50,560 nt of DNA from Noviherbaspirillum galbum (GCF_010974945.1 NZ_JAAIVB010000054.1:1-50560); one strand, 5' to 3'; counted from the first letter of the stretch, positions 1 to 9,837 are shown. Numbers and translations: made by a program. The notes: a model not told the origin generated them from the letters alone.

Positions 1-1
1 G

Positions 2-391
2 GCCGACATCATGAGCGAGATCACCGCCGCCAGCCAGGAACAGAGCAACGGCATCGAACAGGTCAACCTGGCCATCGCCCAGATGGACGAGATGACGCAG
101 CAGAACGCAGCGCTGGTGGAGCAGGCGGCCGCTGCCGCGGCCAGCATGCAGCAGCAGGCAGGCGGGCTCGCCCAGGCCGTTGCCGTGTTCAACCTGGCTG
201 GCGTTGCCGCCGCGCCCTCAAGGGCGGCCCTGCCGCAGTCCAGGAGCAGCGGCGGTAGGCAGGATCAGGCCGCGCAACGCACGGCGCAGGCGCTTCCCAG
301 CGCGAGCGCGGGCAGGAGCGTTGCCGTCAAGCGGCCCGCTTCGCCTGCGCCGGCAGGTTCGTCGGCGACCGACGACTGGGAGGAGTTTTGA
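2..391 (+). CDS. Methyl-accepting chemotaxis protein, C-terminal fragment (cut by window edge)
   Basis: The reading frame is open from base 2 and starts before the window, so only about 129 C-terminal residues are visible. They match the last part of an MCP cytoplasmic signalling domain: a second methylation helix ([10 protein letters not shown], then [18 protein letters not shown]), an Ala/Pro/Arg-rich linker of about 50 residues, and a C-terminal DDWEEF. The WxxF-type tail corresponds to the NWETF tether that docks CheR and CheB in enteric receptors. It is the first of three tandem MCP genes, and its first ~45 bases are identical to the matching part of the next one. The ligand domain lies outside the window, so its specificity cannot be judged. 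Confidence 0.9.
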   Translation, partial: ADIMSEITAASQEQSNGIEQVNLAIAQMDEMTQQNAALVEQAAAAAASMQQQAGGLAQAVAVFNLAGVAAAPSRAALPQSRSSGGRQDQAAQRTAQALPSASAGRSVAVKRPASPAPAGSSATDDWEEF

Positions 392-442
392 GCCTGCAGA
401 AATTGGAAAGCTGAGTTGATTTCCGCCGCTGGCGCCTTTGCG

Positions 443-484
443 CCGCGGCCGGAAAGCGCACGACTGCCTGGTCTCCGGCCGCGG
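443..484. repeat. Perfect 10-bp inverted repeat between two MCP genes
   Basis: The arm CCGCGGCCGG (443-452) and its exact reverse complement (475-484) are separated by 22 bases, in the gap between the first MCP fragment and the next MCP. There is no T-tract, so it is not a classical intrinsic terminator. It could slow transcription or stabilise the upstream mRNA end. The function is not established. Confidence 0.5.
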
Positions 485-581
485 TCCTGCGCGTGATGCA
501 TTGAATTCAATTGGTTGATCACGCTGCACCCAGTTCACGACTGGTTCGTTCACTGTTCTTCTGCCTTGAAAGGAATGCAAC

Positions 582-2309
582 ATGCTAAAGCTTTCCAACC
601 TGAGGATTGGCGCCCGCCTTGCGCTTGGCTTCGGACTGATCCTGCTCTGCGCGAGCGCGCTGCTGGGCCTGGGGATATGGGGAATGGGCGAACTGCAGGA
701 CAATGCGGAATACATCGTGCAGAAGAAGGTGACCGCCCTGACGAACGCGATGGAAATGCGCGAGGCAGGATGGTCGCTGGCACTTTCGCTGCGCAAGGTC
801 GCGACGCCGACGGATGCGACGGAAGGAGAGCGTGAAGCCAAGCGCCTCGATACCCTGCTCCAGCAATATGCCAAGTCCGAGGATCTGCTCAAGAAGCTCG
901 TCGTCTCGCCGGAAGGGAAGGCGGCGCTGAACGAGGTGATGGCGCAGAAACAAGCCACGCTTCCGATCATTGAGAAAATCAAGGGCCATGTCACCGGAGG
1001 CAATTACTTCGATGCCTCTTCGCTGCTGAAATCCGATTTCCTGCCGGCGCATGAAAAGTGGATCAACAGCCTGGTGGCGATGGCGGAATACCAGCAGAAA
1101 GACATGAAGGCGACGCATGACGCGTCGCAGAGCAGTTACCAGGCGACCCGCATGGGCATGCTCCTCGTCGGCATCGTGATGATCGCGCTCGGTGCCTTCG
1201 CCGCGATGATCATCACGCGCACGATCATCAAGCCGCTGAAGGACGCGGGCCGGATCGCCGATACGATCGCCGGCGGCGACCTGACCGCGGCCATCGCGGA
1301 AACCGGACACGACGAAGCGGGGCAATTGGTCGGTTCCCTGAAGAGCATGCAGCAAAACCTGGTCGGGACGGTCAACAACATCAAGCAGAGCACGGAAACG
1401 ATTGCGATCGCCTCCCGCGAGATCGCTTCCGGCAATGCCGACCTGTCGGCGCGCACCGAGTCGCAAGCCAGCTCGCTGGAAGAGACCGCTTCCTCCATGG
1501 AAGAACTCACCACCACCGTCAAGCAGAACGCCGAGAACGCCCGCCAGGCCAATCAGCTTGTCGTTTCCGCTTCCGACTATGCCGTCAAGGGCGGCGATGT
1601 CGTGGGCCAAGTGGTCGACACCATGGGCTCGATCAAGGAAAGCTCGCGCAAGATCGTCGACATCATCGGCGTCATCGACGGCATCGCCTTCCAGACCAAC
1701 ATCCTTGCCCTGAACGCTGCGGTGGAAGCGGCGCGGGCGGGAGAGCAGGGCCGGGGCTTTGCGGTGGTAGCGGCCGAGGTGCGCAACCTGGCGCAGCGCA
1801 GCGCGGGCGCGGCCAAGGAGATCAAGGCGCTGATCTCGGACTCGGTGGAGAAGGTGGACGCGGGCAGCAAGCTGGTGGACGAGGCGGGCAAGACGATGGG
1901 CGACATCGTCACGTCGGTCAAGCACGTGGCCGACATCATGAGCGAGATCACCGCCGCCAGCCAGGAACAGAGCACGGGTATCGAGGAAGTGAACCGGGCG
2001 ATCGGGCAGATGGACGAGATGACGCAGCAGAACGCAGCGCTGGTGGAGCAGGCGGCGGCAGCGGCGGAGAGCATGCAGGACCAGGCGGTCAAGCTGGCCC
2101 AGGCCGTCGCCGTGTTCAAGGTTGCCGAGCAGGACCAGGAGCGCAGGAATGCCCGCGCTGGCGCCGCGCCAGCCTCTGCGGCGCCGCGGCTCCCGCAGCA
2201 GGTCCGAAAGCCGGCCTTGGGAACGATAAAGTCAACGGCGGTAGCGACGGTGGGGCAGGGCAGGAAGACAGCGCCTCCCACCTCAGGCAGCGAGTGGGAA
2301 GAGTTCTGA
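582..2309 (+). CDS. Methyl-accepting chemotaxis protein (Tsr/Tar class)
   Basis: This is a 575-residue transmembrane chemoreceptor that senses a periplasmic ligand and controls CheA through CheW. Visible parts: TM1 at about 10-32, a four-helix-bundle-like periplasmic domain of about 150 residues, TM2 at about 187-210, a HAMP segment, then the signalling domain. The hairpin tip reads [21 protein letters not shown]. The protein ends SEWEEF, a CheR/CheB-docking pentapeptide like the one in enteric high-abundance receptors. The start is supported by AAAGGAA upstream of ATG. The signalling domain from base 1422 is identical in protein sequence to that of the next MCP, while the sensory halves differ. 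The ligand is unknown. A strong terminator follows. Confidence 0.96.
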   Translation: MLKLSNLRIGARLALGFGLILLCASALLGLGIWGMGELQDNAEYIVQKKVTALTNAMEMREAGWSLALSLRKVATPTDATEGEREAKRLDTLLQQYAKSEDLLKKLVVSPEGKAALNEVMAQKQATLPIIEKIKGHVTGGNYFDASSLLKSDFLPAHEKWINSLVAMAEYQQKDMKATHDASQSSYQATRMGMLLVGIVMIALGAFAAMIITRTIIKPLKDAGRIADTIAGGDLTAAIAETGHDEAGQLVGSLKSMQQNLVGTVNNIKQSTETIAIASREIASGNADLSARTESQASSLEETASSMEELTTTVKQNAENARQANQLVVSASDYAVKGGDVVGQVVDTMGSIKESSRKIVDIIGVIDGIAFQTNILALNAAVEAARAGEQGRGFAVVAAEVRNLAQRSAGAAKEIKALISDSVEKVDAGSKLVDEAGKTMGDIVTSVKHVADIMSEITAASQEQSTGIEEVNRAIGQMDEMTQQNAALVEQAAAAAESMQDQAVKLAQAVAVFKVAEQDQERRNARAGAAPASAAPRLPQQVRKPALGTIKSTAVATVGQGRKTAPPTSGSEWEEF

Positions 2310-2318
2310 GCCAATGAC

Positions 2319-2348
2319 AAATAGCCACGACGACGTGGCTATTTTTTT
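2319..2348 (+). terminator. Rho-independent terminator after the second MCP gene
   Basis: A perfect 11-bp stem (2319-2329 with 2334-2344) carries a 4-base loop (ACGA) and runs into a T-tract. It begins 10 bases after the MCP stop codon, so the following MCP must have its own promoter. Confidence 0.92.
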
Positions 2349-2645
2349 AACTTTGCTCGCCTGCGCGCATGGGCTTGCACACATTCGAATGCGGCTTGAG
2401 AAACCGGTGGTTTAGCGCTGCGGCGGGCCAATCGAGATGTAACTGTTGTTTGTCGATGCCATGTGTACACGCGTGCAACAACAAGCGAGAAAGTAAGGGT
2501 CAATTTTTGAACCGGATTGTTGGAATGAGGAGTTGGTTCAAGGTAATATGTCCAAAAGGCATCACGCGTCAGACACGACAGGCGCGGGGCGTGGTTTCCA
2601 TAAAAACGGCGATGACAGCACGGCATCCAAGCAGGGAGAAACAAC
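2349..2645. other. Intergenic region upstream of the third MCP gene, presumed promoter
   Basis: There are about 300 bases without a credible gene. The stretch is more AT-rich than its surroundings at 2430-2570 and lies just after a strong terminator, so a promoter for the MCP at 2646 should be here. I see an imperfect inverted repeat (TGTTGTT at 2444-2450, AACAACA at 2477-2483) around a GTGTACAC palindrome. A TAAGGGTC-like element at 2494 lacks a good partner -10. An open frame at 2369-2659 shows no recognisable protein and overlaps the MCP start. Confidence 0.4.
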
Positions 2646-4379
2646 ATGAATCTGCGTAATTTGCGTATCGGTACCCGCCTCTGGGTGGGATTTGGGATCA
2701 TCCTCGGCATTCTTGCCCTGATGGTCGTCGTCGGTAATTTGCTGACCACGCAAAACAAAGAGAAATTGATCCGGGGACTGACACAGGCCAACACCAAGAG
2801 CGTCCTTGCCACGTCGATGAAAAGCGCCCTGCTGGAGAGCGGCGTCGCCATGCGCAACATCGGCCTGCAGTCGGACGTCACTGCGATGCAAAAGGAAGAA
2901 GCCCGCGTCAAGGCGCATAACAAGCGTTACGCCGATGCCCGCGACAAGCTGGCCGCGCTCGGCTTGAACGACGCCGAAAAGAAGATCGTTGCCGAAATCA
3001 CCCGGCTGGAACAGGAAATCGCCGCGCCCTTCAAAGAAGCCATCGGACAAGCACTTGCCTTCAACAGCGAAGGCGCCTCCAAGGTCATCTCTACCAAGAT
3101 CGATCCTCTGAACCAGCAATCCGTCGTCGAAATCGACAAGCTGGTCGAACTCGAGCAGGCCGCCGCAAAGGATGTCCTCGATAGCTCGGTCGGCGACGAC
3201 ACCAAGCTGATGGTCCTGCTGTTCGGCCTGGGCGCCATTGCGCTCGCCATCGGCGGCACGTTTGCCTGGGTCATCACCCGTAGCATCACCACCCCCTTGA
3301 TCGAGGCCGTCAGCGTCGCAAGACGCGTCGCAACCGGCGACCTGACGTCTCAGATCGACGAGAAAAGCCGGGACGAAATCGGCCAGCTCTTCGATGCGCT
3401 GCGCCAGATGAATGGCAGCCTCGCGGAAATCGTCGGCAACGTTCGCCATGGCACCGAGATGATCGGCACGGCATCGCAGGAAATCGCTTCCGGCAATGCC
3501 GACCTTTCGGCGCGCACCGAGTCGCAGGCCAGCTCGCTGGAAGAAACCGCTTCCTCCATGGAAGAGCTCACCACCACCGTCAAGCAGAACGCCGAGAACG
3601 CCCGCCAGGCCAATCAGCTTGTCGTTTCCGCTTCCGACTATGCCGTCAAGGGCGGCGATGTCGTCGGCCAGGTGGTCGACACCATGGGTTCGATCAAGGA
3701 AAGCTCGCGCAAGATCGTCGACATCATCGGCGTCATCGACGGTATTGCCTTCCAGACCAACATCCTTGCCCTGAACGCTGCGGTGGAAGCGGCGCGGGCG
3801 GGAGAGCAGGGCCGGGGCTTTGCGGTGGTAGCGGCCGAGGTGCGCAACCTGGCGCAGCGCAGCGCGGGCGCGGCCAAGGAGATCAAGGCGCTGATCTCGG
3901 ACTCGGTGGAGAAAGTAGACGCGGGCAGCAAGCTGGTGGACGAGGCGGGCAAGACGATGGGCGACATCGTCACGTCGGTCAAGCACGTGGCCGACATCAT
4001 GAGCGAGATCACCGCCGCCAGCCAGGAACAGAGCACGGGTATCGAGGAAGTGAACCGGGCGATCGGGCAGATGGACGAGATGACGCAGCAGAACGCAGCG
4101 CTGGTGGAGCAGGCGGCGGCAGCGGCGGAGAGCATGCAGGACCAGGCGGTCAAGCTGGCCCAGGCCGTCGCCGTGTTCAAGATGGCTGGCGCAAACCTGA
4201 AGAGCGCGGCCATCAGGCAGGAACGCGCCCCGGTGGCTGCCCCGGAAGCGATCGCCAAGCCGGCCGCCGGCACGGCCATCGCCCAGCGGCCCGCCGCCCG
4301 TCCTGCCAGAAATGCAGTCGCTCCCGTTCGCAAGACGCCGGCGCCGACCGGTGCTTCGGACGATTGGGAAGAATTCTAA
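2646..4379 (+). CDS. Methyl-accepting chemotaxis protein (Tsr/Tar class)
   Basis: This is a 577-residue chemoreceptor. TM1 is at about 9-30, followed by a periplasmic four-helix-type domain rich in charged helices, TM2 at about 187-212, HAMP, then the signalling domain with the [21 protein letters not shown] hairpin tip. The C-terminus DDWEEF is a CheR/CheB tether. The start ATG follows GGGAGAAAC. From base 3483 the signalling domain aligns without gaps to the preceding MCP at a constant offset of 2061 bases. I count about 11 differences over roughly 700 bases, all synonymous. The sensory domain is unrelated enough to imply a different ligand. Confidence 0.96.
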   Translation: MNLRNLRIGTRLWVGFGIILGILALMVVVGNLLTTQNKEKLIRGLTQANTKSVLATSMKSALLESGVAMRNIGLQSDVTAMQKEEARVKAHNKRYADARDKLAALGLNDAEKKIVAEITRLEQEIAAPFKEAIGQALAFNSEGASKVISTKIDPLNQQSVVEIDKLVELEQAAAKDVLDSSVGDDTKLMVLLFGLGAIALAIGGTFAWVITRSITTPLIEAVSVARRVATGDLTSQIDEKSRDEIGQLFDALRQMNGSLAEIVGNVRHGTEMIGTASQEIASGNADLSARTESQASSLEETASSMEELTTTVKQNAENARQANQLVVSASDYAVKGGDVVGQVVDTMGSIKESSRKIVDIIGVIDGIAFQTNILALNAAVEAARAGEQGRGFAVVAAEVRNLAQRSAGAAKEIKALISDSVEKVDAGSKLVDEAGKTMGDIVTSVKHVADIMSEITAASQEQSTGIEEVNRAIGQMDEMTQQNAALVEQAAAAAESMQDQAVKLAQAVAVFKMAGANLKSAAIRQERAPVAAPEAIAKPAAGTAIAQRPAARPARNAVAPVRKTPAPTGASDDWEEF

Positions 4380-4394
4380 GGAAATGCGGCAGCC

Positions 4395-4416
4395 GGCACG
4401 TCACGCGTGACGTGCC
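4395..4416. repeat. 22-bp perfect palindrome before cheR
   Basis: Bases 4395-4416 form an uninterrupted 11+11 palindrome (GGCACGTCACG and its reverse complement), 15 bases after the MCP stop and about 80 bases before the cheR start. No T-tract follows, so it is not a standard terminator. It could be a dimeric regulator's operator or an mRNA-processing or attenuating hairpin between the MCP and cheR. Confidence 0.6.
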
Positions 4417-4493
4417 AGGACCGGCCGGCCAGGGGTAACACGTCCGGGTGGCGCAAGCCAGCCGGGCACACGCAAGAATGCGATGGGGATGCG

Positions 4494-5387
4494 GTGACTT
4501 CGACTTTGACAAGACAGGTGAAAACGGACTCGGCAAAGGAATTCGAGTTCACCGCCCGCGATTTCGAGCGAGTGAGGGGCCTCATCTACAAGCGCGCCGG
4601 CATCGCGCTGGCCGACAGCAAGCAGGAAATGGTGTACAGCCGCCTGGCAAGGCGCTTGCGCGCAACCGGGATCCGCTCCTTCGGCGCCTATCTCGATGCG
4701 CTCGAGCGGGACGCCGGCAGCGCGGAATGGGAGTCCTTCACCAATGCGCTCACCACCAACCTGACGTCTTTCTTCCGCGAAGCGCACCACTTTCCCATTC
4801 TCGCGGATCATGTGCGGAACAAGAAGGAAACCTTGTCGATCTGGTGTTCCGCCAGTTCGACCGGCGAAGAACCCTACTCGATCGCGATCACCCTGTGCGA
4901 GGCGTTCGGCACACTGACGCCGCCCGCGCACATCATCGCCACCGACATCGACACGAACGTCCTGAACACGGCCTCCAGCGGCATCTATACCATCGACCGC
5001 CTCGACAAGATGGAGCCGGAACGGGCGAAGCGCTTCTTCCTGAAAGGGAAGGGGGCACAGGAAGGCATGGTCCGGGTACGACCGGAACTACGGCAGCTCA
5101 TCACCTTCAAGCAGTTGAATCTGCTCGCGGACGACTGGCCGATCAGCGGGCCGTTCGACGCGATCTTCTGCCGCAACGTCATGATCTATTTCGACAAGCC
5201 GACGCAAAGCAAGATCCTCGCGAGGTTCGCGCCGCTGATGAAGCAGGATGGCCTGCTGTTCGCCGGTCATTCGGAAAACTTCCTGTATGTTTCGAACGCC
5301 TTCAAGCTGCGGGGCAAGACAGTGTACGAACTTGATTCCCTCAATGGCGGCTCGCGTCTCGCATCCGCACGTCGGCAAGAGAGATGA
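4494..5387 (+). CDS. cheR: Chemotaxis protein methyltransferase CheR
   Basis: CheR transfers methyl groups from S-adenosylmethionine to glutamates of the MCPs, setting adaptation with CheB. The product from GTG 4494 is 297 residues. It has the N-terminal helical domain with the TNLTSFFRE motif at 89-97, then the SAM-binding core with WCSASSTGEEPYS (117-129), and later CRNVMIYFD. I chose GTG 4494 because an upstream TTG/GTG extension carries no family similarity and a GGGG ribosome-binding site sits about 6 bases before it. The frame itself is open upstream to about 4407. cheD follows after 3 bases, so the two are translationally close. The target tails (WEEF) are on the MCPs just upstream. 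Confidence 0.95.
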   Translation: MTSTLTRQVKTDSAKEFEFTARDFERVRGLIYKRAGIALADSKQEMVYSRLARRLRATGIRSFGAYLDALERDAGSAEWESFTNALTTNLTSFFREAHHFPILADHVRNKKETLSIWCSASSTGEEPYSIAITLCEAFGTLTPPAHIIATDIDTNVLNTASSGIYTIDRLDKMEPERAKRFFLKGKGAQEGMVRVRPELRQLITFKQLNLLADDWPISGPFDAIFCRNVMIYFDKPTQSKILARFAPLMKQDGLLFAGHSENFLYVSNAFKLRGKTVYELDSLNGGSRLASARRQER

Positions 5388-5390
5388 CCT

Positions 5391-6002
5391 ATGAGCTTCC
5401 CCTTAGAAGAACACTTTGCCACCAACGTCTACTACGACCGGACGTTTGACTGCGACGCGGCGAAGATCCTTCCAGGCGAGTACTACTACACCTGCAAGGA
5501 CATGTTGATCGTTACCGTGCTCGGCTCATGCGTGTCCGCCTGCATCCGCGACCGCGTCACCGGAATCGGCGGGATGAATCACTTCATGCTGCCGGATGGC
5601 GGCGGCGATGCCGACAGCCCGGTTTCAGCCTCGATGCGCTATGGCACCTACGCCATGGAAATCCTCATCAACGACGTGCTGAAGGCGGGTGCTCGCCGTG
5701 AAAACCTCGAAGCCAAGGTGTTCGGCGGCGGCAACGTGCTGCGCGGCTTCGTGGCGATCAACGTCGGCGAACGCAATGCCCAGTTCGTCCGCGACTACCT
5801 GCGCGCCGAAAGCATCCGCATCGTCGCCGAAGACCTGAACGATGTCCATCCGCGGAAGGTGTATTACTTTCCGCGCACCGGCAAGGTGCTGGTGAAAAAG
5901 CTCAAGCAACTCAACAACAATACCCTGGTCAACCGCGAGCAGGATTACGCGAGCCGCCTGCAGACCACGCCGGTGGCGGGCGATGTCGAACTTTTCGGCT
6001 AG
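5391..6002 (+). CDS. cheD: Chemoreceptor glutamine deamidase CheD
   Basis: CheD deamidates specific glutamines of MCPs to glutamates so that they become methylation sites. The 203-residue product has the family signature TVLGSCVSACIRD with the presumed catalytic Cys47, and GGMNHFMLP with His64. This 17-residue spacing is the same as in the characterised CheD catalytic pair. FGGGNVL follows. It lies between cheR and cheB, the usual betaproteobacterial order. The length is normal for a proteobacterial CheD with a short N-terminal extension. Confidence 0.95.
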   Translation: MSFPLEEHFATNVYYDRTFDCDAAKILPGEYYYTCKDMLIVTVLGSCVSACIRDRVTGIGGMNHFMLPDGGGDADSPVSASMRYGTYAMEILINDVLKAGARRENLEAKVFGGGNVLRGFVAINVGERNAQFVRDYLRAESIRIVAEDLNDVHPRKVYYFPRTGKVLVKKLKQLNNNTLVNREQDYASRLQTTPVAGDVELFG

Positions 6003-6041
6003 CCGCCATCCTGATTGCCGACCTCGGGAGGCGGGAAGAAA

Positions 6042-7115
6042 ATGAAAATCAAAGTACTGATCGTCGATGACTCCGCGCTGATCCGCAGCGTGATGAATGA
6101 AATCATCCGCACGCAACCCGACATGGAAGTGGTGGGCGTCGCCCCAGATCCCATCGTTGCCCGCGAGCTCATCAAGAAGACCAATCCCGACGTCCTGACG
6201 CTGGACGTGGAAATGCCGCGCATGGACGGCCTGGATTTCCTCGAGAAGCTGATGCGTCTGCGCCCCATGCCGGTCGTCATGGTTTCCTCGCTGACCGAGC
6301 GCGGCTCCGAGATCACGCTGAGGGCGCTCGAGCTGGGCGCGGTGGATTTCGTCACCAAGCCGAAGATGTCGATCCAGAACGGCATGCTCGAATATGCGGA
6401 GCTCATCACCGACAAGATCCGCGCCGCGGCGAAGGCGCGGGTCAAGCCGCGCACCATTCCCGCTCCGGGAGCGGGCAGGGAGGGAGGCGAGCCAGCCCTG
6501 CTGCGCAATCCCTTGATGAGTAGCGAAAAGCTGATCATCATCGGCGCGTCGACCGGCGGCACCGAAGCCATCAAGGATTTCCTGGTGCAGATGCCTTCCG
6601 ATTGCCCGGGCATCCTGATCACACAGCACATGCCCGAAGGATTTACCCGGTCGTTCGCGCGCCGGCTCGACAGCCTGTGTAAGATCACGGTGCAGGAATC
6701 GCAGGGCGGCGAGCGGGTGCTGCCCGGCCACGCCTACATCGCTCCGGGACATTCGCATCTCCTGCTGGCACGCAGCGGCGCGAACTACGTCACCCAGCTG
6801 GACCAGGGGCCCCCGGTCAACCGCCACCGCCCGTCGGTCGACGTGCTGTTCGAGTCCGCGGCGCGCTGCGCCGGCAAGAATGCCGTTGGGGTGATCCTTA
6901 CCGGCATGGGCAAGGATGGCGCGGCGGGCATGCTGACGATGCGTAACGCGGGCGCCTACAATTTCGCGCAGGACGAGGCGAGCTGCGTCGTGTTCGGCAT
7001 GCCGCGCGAGGCGATCGCCGTCGGCGCGACGCACGAAGTGGGAAGCCTGCAGGCGCTGCCGGGCATGGTGTTGAATTACCTGTCCACGCACAGCAGCCGT
7101 GCCCTGCGCGTGTGA
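6042..7115 (+). CDS. cheB: Chemotaxis response regulator / protein-glutamate methylesterase CheB
   Basis: CheB removes methyl groups from MCPs after phosphorylation by CheA. The 357-residue product has a receiver domain at 1-120 with the acidic pair D9/D10, phospho-acceptor D55 ([11 protein letters not shown]) and K107, then a linker. The C-terminal esterase domain has the catalytic triad S170 (GASTGG), H196 (THQ-like TQHMP) and D292 (GMGKDG). I chose ATG 6042 because it follows GGAGGCGGGAAG and matches the family N-terminus; a TTG nine codons earlier is in frame but adds nothing recognisable. It closes the cheR-cheD-cheB adaptation block. Confidence 0.96.
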   Translation: MKIKVLIVDDSALIRSVMNEIIRTQPDMEVVGVAPDPIVARELIKKTNPDVLTLDVEMPRMDGLDFLEKLMRLRPMPVVMVSSLTERGSEITLRALELGAVDFVTKPKMSIQNGMLEYAELITDKIRAAAKARVKPRTIPAPGAGREGGEPALLRNPLMSSEKLIIIGASTGGTEAIKDFLVQMPSDCPGILITQHMPEGFTRSFARRLDSLCKITVQESQGGERVLPGHAYIAPGHSHLLLARSGANYVTQLDQGPPVNRHRPSVDVLFESAARCAGKNAVGVILTGMGKDGAAGMLTMRNAGAYNFAQDEASCVVFGMPREAIAVGATHEVGSLQALPGMVLNYLSTHSSRALRV

Positions 7116-7192
7116 CGCGGTGCCGGCGCAAGTTGGCAAACAGCTAACGCGGACAGGGGCATGTGGTTGGAATCGTTGAAATGACGGTCTTT

Positions 7193-7219
7193 TAAGCTGT
7201 TATTAGTAGTCGACGACAA
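7193..7219 (+). promoter_or_regulatory. Candidate sigma-28 promoter for cheYZ
   Basis: TAAGCTGT, an 11-base spacer and GACGACAA resemble the sigma-28 consensus TAAAGTTT-N11-GCCGATAA, with 5/8 and 6/8 matches by eye. It sits in the 257-base gap before cheY, where a separate promoter would be expected. It is weaker than the flgM, flgK and fliC sites, so this is only a candidate. Confidence 0.3.
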
Positions 7220-7372
7220 TGCGCCAAGGTGCATAATAAACAGAGGAAGGTTTATACTTCTTTTGCCGGCGGAAGAAACCAGCTCCAGGCAGTGTGCGGC
7301 TCGCACTGCGCGGGGTACCGGTGGGGAAGCACGACCGACCAATAAAGGTTTCAAGAATCAATGGAGTAATTC

Positions 7373-7771
7373 ATGGCTGATCCGAATACGAAGTTCTTGG
7401 TGGTGGACGATTTCTCGACGATGCGCCGCATCGTGCGCAATCTGCTGAAGGAACTGGGCTACTCGAATGTCGACGAAGCGGAAGACGGAGCCATGGCGCT
7501 TTCGAAACTCCGCAGCGAACAATTCGATTTCGTCATCTCGGACTGGAACATGCCCGTGATGGATGGCCTCACGATGTTGCAGAACATCCGGGCCGATGCC
7601 GCGCTGGCGAAGCTTCCCGTTCTGATGGTGACCGCCGAGGCAAAGAAGGAAAACATCATCGCCGCCGCCCAGGCGGGAGCGAATGGTTACGTGGTGAAGC
7701 CTTTCACCGCCGCCACGCTCGATGAAAAGCTGACGAAGATTTTCGAAAAGCTTGAAAAAGTAGGTGCCTGA
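7373..7771 (+). CDS. cheY: Chemotaxis response regulator CheY
   Basis: CheY is the diffusible regulator that, when phosphorylated by CheA, binds FliM and switches rotor direction. The 132-residue single receiver domain has every key residue at the same numbers as the enteric protein: D12, D13, phospho-acceptor D57, T87, Y106 and K109. The start ATG follows GGAGTAATTC. The stop overlaps the proposed GTG start of cheZ by 8 bases, so kinase output and phosphatase are coupled. A 257-base gap upstream separates it from cheB. Confidence 0.97.
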   Translation: MADPNTKFLVVDDFSTMRRIVRNLLKELGYSNVDEAEDGAMALSKLRSEQFDFVISDWNMPVMDGLTMLQNIRADAALAKLPVLMVTAEAKKENIIAAAQAGANGYVVKPFTAATLDEKLTKIFEKLEKVGA

Positions 7772-8438
7772 GTTGGACGCGCCCGTAGCTCAATCCGGCG
7801 CGGCGCGGCCAGGCGCCTCGGGGAACGAAGTCGTGCACGACGAGATGCTGGCGCGCGTCGGCCAGATGACGCGCATGCTGCACGACAATCTCCGCGGTCT
7901 GGGATTCGACAAGCTGCTCGCCAAGGCGGCGCATGACATTCCCGATGCGCGCGACCGCCTGGACTACGTCGCGAAAATGACAGAGCAGGCGGCCCAGCGG
8001 GTATTGAACGCGACCGAGACCGCCTCTCCGCTCCAGGATAAGATCGAAGCGGGCGCGGGCGAGATCGCGCAGGAATGGACAAGCTTGATGGCAGGCGGCT
8101 TCGACGAAGCGACCTGCCGGGCGCTCGCATCCCGAACGGTGTCCTACCTGAATACGACGCGCGGCGATGCCGGCGTCACCAAGCAGCAACTGCTCGACAT
8201 CATGATGGCCCAGGATTTCCAGGACCTCACCGGGCAAGTGATCAAGCGGGTCACCGAACTGGCGCACGGCATCGAACAGCAGCTCGTGCAACTGCTGGTC
8301 GACTACGCGCCTCCGGAAATCCGCCGCGATGCCGGGTCGGGATTGCTGAACGGTCCTCAGATCAATCCCGAGGGGAACGCCGATGTCGTGGCGGACCAGG
8401 GGCAGGTCGACGACCTTCTCGAAAGCCTGGGATTCTGA
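7764..8438 (+). CDS. cheZ: CheY-P phosphatase CheZ
   Basis: CheZ dephosphorylates CheY-P. The 224-residue product has the hallmark helix [15 protein letters not shown], with D154 and the catalytic Gln158, and a C-terminal CheY-binding helix ending [14 protein letters not shown], close to the enteric one. The start is likely GTG 7764, overlapping the cheY stop; an in-frame TTG at 7773 is an alternative. CheZ is restricted mainly to beta- and gammaproteobacteria (with distant forms elsewhere), which agrees with the taxonomic reading. Confidence 0.95.
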   Translation: MPELDAPVAQSGAARPGASGNEVVHDEMLARVGQMTRMLHDNLRGLGFDKLLAKAAHDIPDARDRLDYVAKMTEQAAQRVLNATETASPLQDKIEAGAGEIAQEWTSLMAGGFDEATCRALASRTVSYLNTTRGDAGVTKQQLLDIMMAQDFQDLTGQVIKRVTELAHGIEQQLVQLLVDYAPPEIRRDAGSGLLNGPQINPEGNADVVADQGQVDDLLESLGF

Positions 8439-8614
8439 GTGTCCGGGTGGTCGGCGCGGCCTTCCACCCTGGCCGCAGCGACGCTTTGCCGGTTCAATTC
8501 ATGTCACCTGATCCCATGCCATCCATGCGTCCTTCCGCGCGTTCGCCGTCCTGAACGTGCGAAGGCGCCTTCCGATGTACTCCTCCCGGTAACTCCTTTT
8601 CTTTCAAGGGCGAC

Positions 8615-9829
8615 ATGCAACAAGAGCTCTTCATCGTTCGCGAACCGCTGCTGAACACGCAGGAACGGGTACTCGGATACGAACTGGCGTGGCAGCACGT
8701 CATCAATGGCGGCGCCGCGCCAACGGAGGCCGAGGCCACCGAGTTGGTGCACTTCGTGGCGGCCGAAATGAGCGACAACGACGATGTCGCGCCGCTCAAC
8801 GATCACCTGGTCTTCCTCGAAGTGCCGGTAGGCCTGATGACCGGGAATACCGTCGATTTCCTGCCCTCGAAGGGCGTGGTGCTGGTGGTGCGCGGCGCGG
8901 ACCTGGCAATGCCGGGCGCGATCGAATCGCTCGCCACGGTCCGGGCGAAAGGCTTCGGGGTCTGCCTGCGCGAGGCGAACCTGCCCGGCCTCGACAAGGC
9001 GGTGCTCCCGCACCTCAGCTACGTCGAACTTCCGGTCACCGCCGGCGATTTCGCCGCCCAGCTTCAGGCCTACAAGGCGTTCGGCATGCCCGCGATCAAG
9101 CTGATCGCAAGACAGGTATCCACCTGGCAGGCCTACGACCTCTGCGCATCGGTGGGAATGTTCTCCTTCGTTGGCAAGCTGCACTTGTCGCCGCGCAGCG
9201 GGCAGCGCGTGCGCGACCTGAATCCCGCGCAGACCATCATCCTCCAGCTGATGGACATGGTAAGGAAGAATGCCGACGTCAAGCAGCTAGAAGGCGTGCT
9301 CAAGCGCGACGCGGCCTTGTCCTACAAGCTGCTGCGGTTCATCAATTCGGCCGGTTTCGGGCTCGGCTGTGAAATCCAGTCGCTCAAGCACGCGGTGACG
9401 ATGCTCGGCTATTCACCGCTCTACCGCTGGCTGGCCCTGCTGCTGGCGACGGCCACGACCACCGGCTATTCGCCCGTGCTGCTGCAGACCGCCGTCATCC
9501 GCGGGCGCTTCGCGGAACTGATCGGCCAGGGCTTCCTTCCCAAGAACGAGGCCGAAAACCTCTTCGTTGCCGGCATGTTTTCCCTGCTCGACAAGCTGCT
9601 TGGCGTGCCGATGGAAGACATCCTCGAGAAAATCCAGCTGTCGGAGCCGGTGACGCAAGCCTTGCTGAGCCGCGAAGGGATCTACGGGCCTTTCCTCGCG
9701 CTGGCCGAAGCGTCGGAACTCAACAACAAGGAACTCGAGCGGATGGCCTCATCCCTCTGCATCAGCGGTTCGCGCATCAACGACTGCCATCTGTCGGCGC
9801 TGGCCTGGGCCCAGAACATCGAGCTCTGA
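8615..9829 (+). CDS. Degenerate EAL plus HDOD domain protein (YuxH-like)
   Basis: This 404-residue protein has two parts. Residues about 1-190 resemble an EAL cyclic-di-GMP phosphodiesterase fold, but the EAL signature reads E23-L-A in GYELAWQ and the other metal-binding motifs are not evident, so it is probably inactive. Residues about 200-385 are an HDOD domain (LKRDAALSYKLLRFINSAGFG, then ISQAI-like SLKHAVTMLGY), a catalytically silent relative of HD phosphodiesterases found in signalling proteins. AAGGG precedes the ATG. It sits alone between cheZ and flhB, so a role in motility signalling is likely by context only; the partner and mechanism are unknown. Confidence 0.85.
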   Translation: MQQELFIVREPLLNTQERVLGYELAWQHVINGGAAPTEAEATELVHFVAAEMSDNDDVAPLNDHLVFLEVPVGLMTGNTVDFLPSKGVVLVVRGADLAMPGAIESLATVRAKGFGVCLREANLPGLDKAVLPHLSYVELPVTAGDFAAQLQAYKAFGMPAIKLIARQVSTWQAYDLCASVGMFSFVGKLHLSPRSGQRVRDLNPAQTIILQLMDMVRKNADVKQLEGVLKRDAALSYKLLRFINSAGFGLGCEIQSLKHAVTMLGYSPLYRWLALLLATATTTGYSPVLLQTAVIRGRFAELIGQGFLPKNEAENLFVAGMFSLLDKLLGVPMEDILEKIQLSEPVTQALLSREGIYGPFLALAEASELNNKELERMASSLCISGSRINDCHLSALAWAQNIEL

Positions 9830-9837
9830 TTTCCGGG

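Noticed and set aside
2494-2520. Sigma-28-like site upstream of the third MCP
   Set aside because: TAAGGGTC matches 5/8, and no -10 close to GCCGATAA is found at the right spacing.
585-3986. Long minus-strand frames opposite the MCP genes (446 and 474 residues)
   Set aside because: They are shadows of GC-rich coding sequence; they repeat because the two MCPs are nearly identical, and they resemble no protein family.
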